Shown: positions 56,616-64,000 of the stretch, in pieces
How positions within the stretch are numbered: the first letter of the stretch is position 1
Layout: every line of letters starts with the position of its first letter
Source of the DNA: Physcia stellaris
Lineage: Eukaryota; Ascomycota; Lecanoromycetes; Caliciales; Physciaceae
Direction: 5' to 3'
NCBI GenBank assembly: GCA_018902385.1
Contig: JABSSW010000039.1
Span: 1-64,000, forward strand
Length of the DNA: 64,000 nt
Position numbers and translations under genes: made by a program
Notes under the pieces: generated by a model
Told to the model about the DNA's origin: nothing
What the model saw: the letters and a program-made list of their open reading frames with translations, nothing else
Databases searched by the model: none

Positions 56616-58486
56616 ATGGCGCACAAAAACTCGTCGGGTGCGACCGCGCACACAAATGAATCGAGTGCGATCATGTTCTCACAAGGCCTTGAAGGCGTCG
56701 ACACTGTTCTCGATAGCAAGATGGCGTAAGTATCCTGGAACACATTCGCTCGGACCTGTATGCTAACCTTGCGTATAGATTAATCATCGGACTCAGCACC
56801 CTCGCTATAATCATTGCTGTATTCTGGGGACGCATCGCGCAGAGGTTAAACAACCATACCCGCCATCTTCACAATCTCCACGACAATGCCGCGCAACAGT
56901 CATATTGGTCAGTGGACCAGTCGGAGTGGTGGCCTTGGACAAAGAAGAACCTCCTATATGCACCGGTAGGCAAGAAACGCCACCATCGAGAGGTACAATT
57001 GTCCAAAGCTCTCGGCATCGGGACACTCCCTTCGCGGTTTCACACTATTCTACTCGTAGGCTACGCCTCGGTCAACTTCCTAGGCTGCTTAATGCTCGAT
57101 TTCCACGCAGAGTCGAACCAAAGATGGGCCGCGCTTCGTGGAAGGAGCGGGTATCTCGCTGTCTGGAACTGCCTCGCCCTTTTTGTTCTTATGGCCAGGA
57201 ACAATCCACTGATTCCATTCCTCAAGATCAGTTACGACACGTTCAACCTGTTTCATCGCTGGATTGGTAGGATGATCGTCATCGAGTCCGTCGTTCATAC
57301 CTTTGCATGGGCGATAGTTGCTTTCCGCGGCTACGGATTTGACGGTGTGCGAAAGCACCTCGCACACAGCCCTTTCCTCATCTATGGTACTCTTGGGACT
57401 GTTGCTATGGTGCTCATGGCATGTCATTCCATATCGTTCATTCGACATGGCTTTTGGGAGCTTTTCTTAGCGTCCCATCAAATCCTAGCAACTGTGGTAT
57501 GCATCTGTGTTTACAGGCATCTCAAGATTGGGACTCCCCCTGAATTATCACAGTTCTTCGCAGGCGTGATTGCTATCTGGATGTTGGAGCGGACAGCAAG
57601 AGTTTTCTGGCTTCTCTATCGCAACATAGGCCGGGGATCATGGAGTACCAAAGTCGTGGTCCAAGCTCTTCCAGGAGCAGAAGGGGCATGTCGGGTAACT
57701 TTCAAAGTCCATCGACCCTGGAAGCATAAGCCTGGATGTCACGTCTTCATCTATCTGCCAAGCATCGCGATGTGGATGTCCCATCCATTTTCCATCGCTT
57801 GGTATGACACAACTCCACGTCACTACAACAAAGAGGAACTGCCCATGGACAACTCAGAGGTCGAACATACATTACCACAGCGAAAGTCAAACGAGATATC
57901 GCTCGTCATCGCAGCCAGATCTGGAATGACCAAGAAGCTGTTCGACAAAGCCAGCAAGGGGCCCGGTGCCCAGATAACCCTCAATGGTTTCCTCGAAGGC
58001 CCTTACGGCGGTCCCTTGTCCCTCAATTCATATGGCACCGTCCTCCTCTTCGCCGGGGGTGTTGGTATCACACATCAAATCTCCTACATCCGAGACCTTC
58101 TCGCCGGCTGGGAGCTCGGCAGGGTCGCTACCCGGAAGATCATCCTTGTATGGTCACTGCGACACACGGAGCAGCTCGAATGGGTTCGACCTTGGATGGA
58201 CGAGATACTGGCCATGCCAGGCCGTAAGGAGGTCGTCAAGATGTACATGTTCGTCACCAAGCCCAAGAACAAAGGTGACACTGCCAGCAGGAGCCAGACG
58301 GTGCTGATGTTCGGCGGTCGGCCCAATGTACAGCAGATCGTGGATCGCGAGCTCCAGAGCCAAGTGGGCGCTATGGCTGTCACTTGCTGCGGGCCTGGAG
58401 CGTTGGCTGATGACGTGCGAGAGGCTGTAAGGAACAGGATTTCGGAGGGGACGATCGACTTCATCGAAGAGAGCTTCACGTGGTAG
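56616..58486 (+). CDS. FRE-type ferric/cupric-chelate reductase
   Basis: Two exons, 56616-56725 and 56779-58486 (phase 2, GTAAGT to TATAG), encode 605 aa. Paired heme ligands have the family spacing: His196 and His210, His270 and His284, both H-x13-H. FAD contact H-P-F-S-I-A-W starts at 372, NADPH site G-G-V-G-I-T is at 463-468 and C-C-G-P-G lies near 560. There is an extra N-terminal span at about residues 38-52. This is the fungal plasma-membrane metalloreductase layout, moving electrons from NADPH through FAD and two hemes to reduce Fe3+ or Cu2+ chelates before uptake. It differs from NADPH oxidases, which have H-P-F-T and Ca or p67 partners. The neighbours give no iron-uptake context. Confidence 0.88.
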
Positions 58487-59198
58487 ACTTCACATCGGCA
58501 ACTCCAGCATTTGATGCGCCGGACAATTGGGAATTGGATAGCACATAATTAAGCATACCGTACATATTTTAGCTCCATAGGGGGGATTTTGGATTTAGCG
58601 TATTTACGACAACCATGAATATTGCCCGCTTAGATGTTCGCTCGAAATTCGTGCTTCAACAGGAGTCTCCTTGGAGATCCCACCACAACGACCGCGCTAA
58701 ATCCAACTGTGGATCTTTGCCGCTTCTTAATAGATTTGGTCCACAGAAACGTGGCTCTCAATCAGTGTCTTTGACCCCTTTCTACGTTCAGTCCGCTCGT
58801 TTTGAACAGCGTGAAAGGCATGTCGAACGACACTTACCTATCGCTCAGTGCACAGTTCATGTACGCCTTGGCGGAGAAGCTGCCTTGGATCTACGTACGC
58901 TGGCCTAAAATCTATACTGGCAGGACCTAGTTTGTGGTAAAGCTCGGAGATGGATCTGGTCATTCGTCAGCGCCGATCTGTAGTCGTCGACCTTATATGT
59001 TCTGCTCACATCGACGGTCGTTCTCCGTATGCCTGGCACTAAACTTCTTGGACTGCCCAAGAGCCCCGTGATTCCGAGTTTGCTATCCCGACATACATCT
59101 ACCCATCTAAGCCCTCAAGCACTCTCAATCTAGCTCGTCTTATTGCCCCCCGTTTAAGCCAATACTACTACTTTATACGTCTTAGGTTCATTCGTATA
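58487..59198. other. Intergenic, no gene recognised
   Basis: A spacer between the metalloreductase gene and the methyltransferase pseudogene. No motif-bearing frame was seen. Confidence 0.5.
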
Positions 59199-59976
59199 AT
59201 GCCTTTTGACGACAGAAGCCAGCGCTATCTTTCGCGAGGTTATGGCCTTGGCCGTGGCTAGGCAGCATCCCTAAGATAGCATCACCTTTTCCGTGAGCTA
59301 TTAGGCTACAGTATACACCCCGAAATTCTGTCAAAGGGTTGTCTACCGCCATCCCCGAGAATTGCCGATGTTGGCGCAGGGACAGGCCAGTGGCTCATTG
59401 ACGTCAATCGCGAGATTTCCTCGGCCCGACTTGCCGGTTTCGAGATTTTCCGCCATCCTCGATAAACTCGACATCACGAATCCAATCCCGTCGTCGCTAG
59501 AAGGACAATACGACTTGGTCCATGTACAGTTATTTCTTTGCGTGGTGCAGAAAGATGGTCCCTTGGCCATACTCAGACAGTTGAGCAAGATGCTGAGTAT
59601 GTATTGGGACCGCCGTCTTTCCCAAGCACTACATAAAACCAGCAATGTATCACTAACGGTGTTAGGATGTAGAACCAGGAGGATTCCTTCAATGGGTTGA
59701 ATATGACCCAGCTTCTTTCAACGCCCGAAGCAAACAGCATGTAGCCCAGTGCGTTGAGGAGGTTCTTGCTAAGAAGCTCTGGTTGGCGCCGTCGACTACA
59801 TTGTACACCCAGCCCCAATATGATGGCAATGCACTCCAGAGAGCAACCGAGATAAAGATTGATAAAGAGCAATCGCATAAGCATCAAACATCAAAATTTA
59901 CTGCCTCCTTGGCTGTGAGTCTGCCAGTCGCAATTGGTCACCACGATTTGTTGGCTTTGTCCTCCAGGGTAGATTG
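59199..59976 (+). pseudogene. Class I SAM methyltransferase remnant (LaeA/UMTA-like)
   Basis: From ATG 59199 the frame reads R-Y-L-S-R-G-Y, then TAG at 59256-59258, then TAG at 59277-59279 just before H-H-L-F-R-E-L-L-G-Y-S-I-H-P. The SAM-binding motif I, I-A-D-V-G-A-G-T-G-Q-W-L-I-D-V, is intact near 59364-59408. A stop and frame change follow at about 59465. L-D-K-L-D-I-T-N-P-I-P-S-S-L-E-G-Q-Y-D-L-V-H-V continues in another frame. An apparent intron (59597 to about 59665) leads to E-P-G-G-F-L-Q-W-V-E-Y-D-P. The second TAG sits where relatives have the Gln of a Q-H pair, consistent with CAG to TAG. The order and motifs match fungal methyltransferases of the LaeA/UMTA type. It is dead as sequenced. 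Confidence 0.77.
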
Positions 59977-61705
59977 AGCATCTCGCTGGTTGCTGATCGA
60001 GTCGCAAAAGATTTATGCATGCAAGTCCATAGCATGATCCTTGGTATGCAAAGAATGACCACAGTGATTACAGGGCAGTTATCTCATGTTAGTCCTTCTG
60101 AATAGAAGCGTGGCGATGCCAATCAGGATTCTGGATATGATTATCATCTTGATATCGCTTCAAGTGAAGAGCCACAGACTGTGTCATCGATGTCACATGT
60201 TTTGGGTCATCGACAAAAAGCAATACTGGCCTGGTAGTATCTCGAGATCGGCACAGACTGATCCGTCTGCAAAAAGAAGTGCCTTTAAGACTACTCGAAG
60301 GACAAAGATAAGTGGTAATGGTTTTCGGAAGCTGGACCATTTAGCGTGGTTCATATGAACTCAAACAACCATCAAGCTGGCGCATGCACGAAGGATAAAG
60401 GCCAGAAATCCACTTTCATCCTTGGGATCTAAACTTTCGGGAATAGCATTGAGCTGAGCTCAAAAAGGCAGCTAGTGCGACGAACCGTTCCCAAAGCAAG
60501 GCTGTCTTTTCTCACGTGCCACTATCTGACAGCACAGCAAAGCCATCAGAAGGTCGAAAACATGGACTTACGATTTGCAGGCATGAGAGCATCGAATTGC
60601 AAGTGATCGCTTGAAATGAGCGAAGGCGAAGCGTTGCCACAGTGACCTCAGCCTACGTCAGAGAGACTGAACTACAATTGTCAGCCTGGTCTCGGGGATC
60701 CACTCAAGCTCGCACAATCGTGGCAAACTGCGGTATACGTGGTCTCAATGTGGTGCAGGGCTGAGAGTTGAGATCACGATTATAGAAGAAGCGATCCTGA
60801 GAGACCTCTGATATGTTCTCGGTACACGAAGCACCAGTACCCACTACTTGTGTAATGGCCGCTAGGAAACCCTCTGAACTTCGCCGATCGTCCGTTAAAT
60901 CTGCAATGTACCGAACCTGGACCCAGAAGTTAAGTAACAGCGATGCAGCTTCGCCTTCCCTTTTCCTATGTCTTCTGTGCATTCAAACCCACAGGATCCT
61001 CACCTCGCATCAATCTTACCATCTATGCTGTACAGATGGATCGCAGCTCGATCTCTCCGCTGCCTCGGCTAGGCGAAAATCCTATGGAAAACTATCTATG
61101 ATTTCTAATGCGGCCGGGAAATAGAAGACGCCTAAACAGCTTTCAGCTCTGAAGCACGCTTATCTACTCCTCCTACCTGGGCTAGAGTGTTAGCATGTAT
61201 CAATCGGTTTTCAGCCCCTCCGTTTGATTTCTATTCAAGCTGCTAGACAAAGCTGCTCATACAGAGACGACGCGGAATGAGAATAAGTAAAACGCGATCT
61301 TCAGCCATATATTGAAAAGGCCCGACTTCTTCTTCCTTCTCTTTTCAATTCTTTTTCCCAATATTTTTATCTTGAATTTTCACTCGATGTTTGGATTATT
61401 ATGTTTGAATATTTTCCTTACTTCGTTTCTCAATCGTAAAATTCCGAGAAAGATGCGGGAATTGCTGACGTGATTTACTCGCTCAAAGAGCAATTTTCCC
61501 GAGTCACGAACCATTAACATGTCAATGTCTTCACGTTGTTTTTTACATTGCAGAAGCGTCGCAGCCCACCGTTATTTGTAAGCTACCCATAGGACACCCT
61601 CTGCACTTCGTTCATTCCTTCCCAACCTACGATATATCGAACTCAAAACCATAAGCAAGTACTGAACACCCATTCGACTCCGGCCCCCCTCCGCTTAGCT
61701 TCTCC
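59977..61705. other. Intergenic, no gene recognised
   Basis: It begins with possible further remnants of the methyltransferase, with no recognisable motif. The rest is unassigned. An AT-rich stretch lies at about 61320-61450. No RNA gene was seen. Confidence 0.45.
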
Positions 61706-62133
61706 GAAATACGGTATCTCACCCTCCTCAACCTTTCTCACCTCGTCGCATAGACTGCACGACAAAAAGAACCCTGGATTCCCGGTTACCTCATAGCGAA
61801 GAAGGACCCTACAGGCCAAAATCGAATCTTGTCGTCATTCAAAAAGAATTGAAATTGCTTCCAGCGGAATTTCTCGGCGATTTGGCAGAAAATGATCGCA
61901 GCTGTGGGATTTGCACCGGGAATTACGGTGGGTTGGAAAACTTGCTCAAAAATAGGCCAGAAGAGTCTGTCAAACTTTCGTGTGGCCACCACTTCGGCAA
62001 GGGCTGCATATCTGTGATTCTCGCGCTTCAACCTGATGAATGGGGACGTCGTTCTGCTCACTTCCGTCAGGCTATCACTGTATGCCCGATCACGTCATCA
62101 GGAAATCTTTCGAGATTGACATCGAATTTGTAG
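61706..62133 (+). other. RING-finger-like open frame, start and last ligands not found
   Basis: An open frame from just after a stop near 61705 to TAG at 62131-62133 contains S-C-G-I-C at about 61904-61918 and, some 70 bases later, L-S-C-G-H-H-F-x-x-x-C, which together resemble the first half of a RING domain. A later V-C-P-I-T gives one more Cys, but the expected closing C-x-x-C is incomplete. There is no ATG in the frame before the motif, so either an upstream exon is unseen or this is a gene fragment. RING proteins are mostly E3 ubiquitin ligases; that role cannot be claimed here. Confidence 0.4.
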
Positions 62134-63210
62134 GTTGGTTGTCTGGTCACTTTTATCCCGTAACAATCGGGATTTGTTTTTGCAAGTTCGACAAGCCAAG
62201 GAGGTAGTCCTATTCTCTTAGCCGCCCTAACAATCAATTAGCAACGTTCATATCATCAAGCTGGTCCAGTCATGCTGCTGTTTTTCTTAATTTGTGCTTT
62301 GAACCTTGTATTTTTACATTAAGAGAAACACATTTCCCAAACTGCAAGAGTACACAATGCCTGGTGTCGCAGGTAAAACCCAGGTCAAAATATTCACGGG
62401 GACTAGCAGATTGTTTGAGCTTCAGGGGAGAGGCGGTACCTGGCCTCGAATGCTTGGTCTTAGCCTAAGATTCTACTAACTTCTAATGGCAGGTAAGGAA
62501 GCCTTGTAGCGGGTGTTGTGAAGCTTGTTGCTCGGTGTGGATCGACGATGTACCTTACTTGTGTCCCAAAAAGATTCCACTCGGTGGCGTATGGCTGACT
62601 CCAGACCTCGAGGTTCACACTGCACGGCATGCTTATCTTGGGGTTTGGCTGAAAAAGGAAGGTTAACCGAGAGAGGGTTGCCACACCAAACCACCATGCC
62701 GCCCAAGACACAGCTCTTGAGCTCCAGTCTTGACACAATGGATATTACCAATTCGCACATCTCTCCTACGTTATCATTTATCTCCTCCCCTTCTCCCCAC
62801 AATCCTCAACCTGAGATCAGCCATGGCTTTCTTTCGGTACCAGCCTTATTGAGCATTCCCAAGCGAATTACATCACCCAGCACATGGCTCCTAACTCTCC
62901 CAAAAGCTCTCTCGGCAAGCGGCAAGCTCTGTCACGGTCTTTATCGCCCTGGTGGATGCATACATCATTTGATCTACAGCTGTTAATTGGTGCCACCTTC
63001 GAAAAGGCCCTGCTTGATGGAAAATAGCGCATAGAAGGGCTCGCGGGGAGCCCGTCATGGATGCACTTCAAGATATCAGCTGGGGGTTTGTAGAGGGTGC
63101 TCGAGGCCTTGACCAGAAGCATAAGAAGCACAGGAATCGCAAATGTTTCTCATCAATACAGTGACTCCAACAAAACTTACAATTCAGTTCTACCGGGCAT
63201 AGTAGTCAGC
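62134..63210. other. Intergenic, no gene recognised
   Basis: A spacer upstream of the sedolisin gene. The open frame at 62525-62986 has no coding signature. Confidence 0.5.
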
Positions 63211-64000
63211 ATGAGGTCGGTACTCGAAATCATTAGCTTGGCTCTTGCCGCCAGCGCTGCAGCGCTACCATCTTCGACCTATCGAGTCCATGAAAAACGT
63301 AGCAGTACCTCGAGCTGGTCAAAGCTTCACGAGGTCAAGCTCGATGAGCGCATCACACTACCTGTCCGGATTGGTCTGAAAGAGTCCAATCTCGACAGCG
63401 GATATGACCTGTTGATGGACGTCTCCGATGCTAAGAGCCCCAATTATGGAAAACACTGGAGCTATGAGCAGGTACGCCACGGACATGATCATATCAATCT
63501 GCAGGCTGACCAAATAAGATTGCAGAGAAATTTGCACCAAAACCGGAGACTTTCCGTGCTGTACGTGAATGGCTCACAGAATCAGGCATCGAACCCTCGC
63601 GCGTTGAATTATCTGCCGGCAAGAACTGGATGAAATTCAATGCAAGCATCCACGAAGTCGAGCAACTGCTGCATACCAAGTACGGCTACTATAGCCATGC
63701 TTCAGGTCAAGGTCATATTGCTTGTGATGATTACAGCGTTCCAGAAAGTGTCTCACATCATATCGACTTTATCATGCCGACAGTGCACTTCGACACCAAG
63801 ATTGTTGGCCAACCAGACAATGAGAAACTCTCCAAACGCGACGTTCCTCCGTCTCTTAAGCCAGGGGACCCCAGCAATGTTGCATGGAAACCGAAGAAGG
63901 GGAAGATCATCGCTAGTCCTAACGCGGCTTCTCCTCTTGCCTTCACCAATGCGAATTGCAATACGTACATCACGCCCGACTGCCTTCGAGCACTATACCA
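63211..64000 (+). CDS. Tripeptidyl-peptidase / sedolisin (S53), 5' part only
   Basis: Exon 1 is 63211-63471 and exon 2 starts at 63519 (phase 0, GTACGC to ATAAG), running off the window after about 247 residues. Residues 1-19 form a signal peptide, and K-R near residue 29 is a possible Kex2 site. The pro-domain of the S53 family is readable: L-D-S-G-Y-D-L-L-M-D-V-S-D-x-x-S-P-N-Y-G-K-H, F-A-P-K-P-E-T-F-R-A-V-R-E-W-L, W-M-K-F-N-A-S-I-H-E-V-E-Q-L-L-H-T-K-Y. Then comes T-P-D-C-L-R-A-L-Y, which in relatives opens the mature enzyme. The catalytic Glu, Asp and Ser lie beyond the window. Such enzymes are secreted acid proteases that release tripeptides. An upstream in-frame ATG at 63145 is less likely, because it would bury the signal peptide. 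Confidence 0.85.

Noticed and set aside
10391-64000. tRNA, 5S rRNA or other RNA genes
   Set aside because: Scanning spacers by eye found no TPsiC-like box paired with an acceptor stem; a covariance-model search would be needed to exclude them.

Overview
The window is nuclear DNA of a filamentous ascomycete (Pezizomycotina). The evidence is short GT-AG introns of about 45-75 nt, intron-poor compact genes, and typical ascomycete families: a SAT4-type membrane receptor, a Hol1-like MFS carrier, a DUF3455 secreted protein, a sedolisin and a FRE metalloreductase. Nothing seen fixes the class or genus. All exon models were built by hand from reading frame, splice consensus and family conservation; no database search was run.

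Positions 1 to about 10390 form one very AT-rich, gene-free block of dead Ty1/Copia retrotransposons. Two minus-strand copies lie head to tail with a period of about 5.45-5.46 kb and appear to share an LTR that ends at 3146. Their right edge at 8608 abuts a 5'-truncated plus-strand Copia fragment (8609-10312). The mutation pattern is striking. CpC, CpT and their complements GpG and ApG are almost absent, while CpA, TpG and CpG are abundant. That is the reverse of classical CpA-directed RIP. Lost tryptophan codons read TGA, as a CpC/CpT process predicts. This is the main candidate for something new here.

From about 10.4 kb the composition is normal and genes are well formed. In order they are: a secreted alpha/beta hydrolase (+); a B3/B4-domain protein with a one-base frameshift (-); a nine-exon SulP/STAS transporter with a cNMP-binding-like tail (-); a fatty-acid-desaturase-like protein (+); a SAT4-domain receptor-like protein (-); an MFS transporter (+); an amidase-signature hydrolase (+); a 658-aa multi-pass membrane protein of unknown function (+); a 360-aa membrane protein (+); a Vps3/TGFBRAP1-like CORVET subunit (-) head to head with a CASP/Coy1 Golgi tether (+, one-base frameshift); a secreted DUF3455 protein (+); a PD-(D/E)XK nuclease-like protein (-); a CDF metal transporter (+); a nitrilase (-); a FRE-type metalloreductase (+); a methyltransferase pseudogene (+); a RING-like fragment (+); and the start of a tripeptidyl-peptidase/sedolisin gene (+) cut by the window end.

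No biosynthetic cluster or operon-like unit is evident. The functional links visible are the divergent Vps3/CASP pair, both in endosome-Golgi trafficking, and a mix of secreted hydrolases and transporters. Large spacers (26.0-28.4, 34.9-38.3 and 59.98-61.7 kb) show no recognisable gene.
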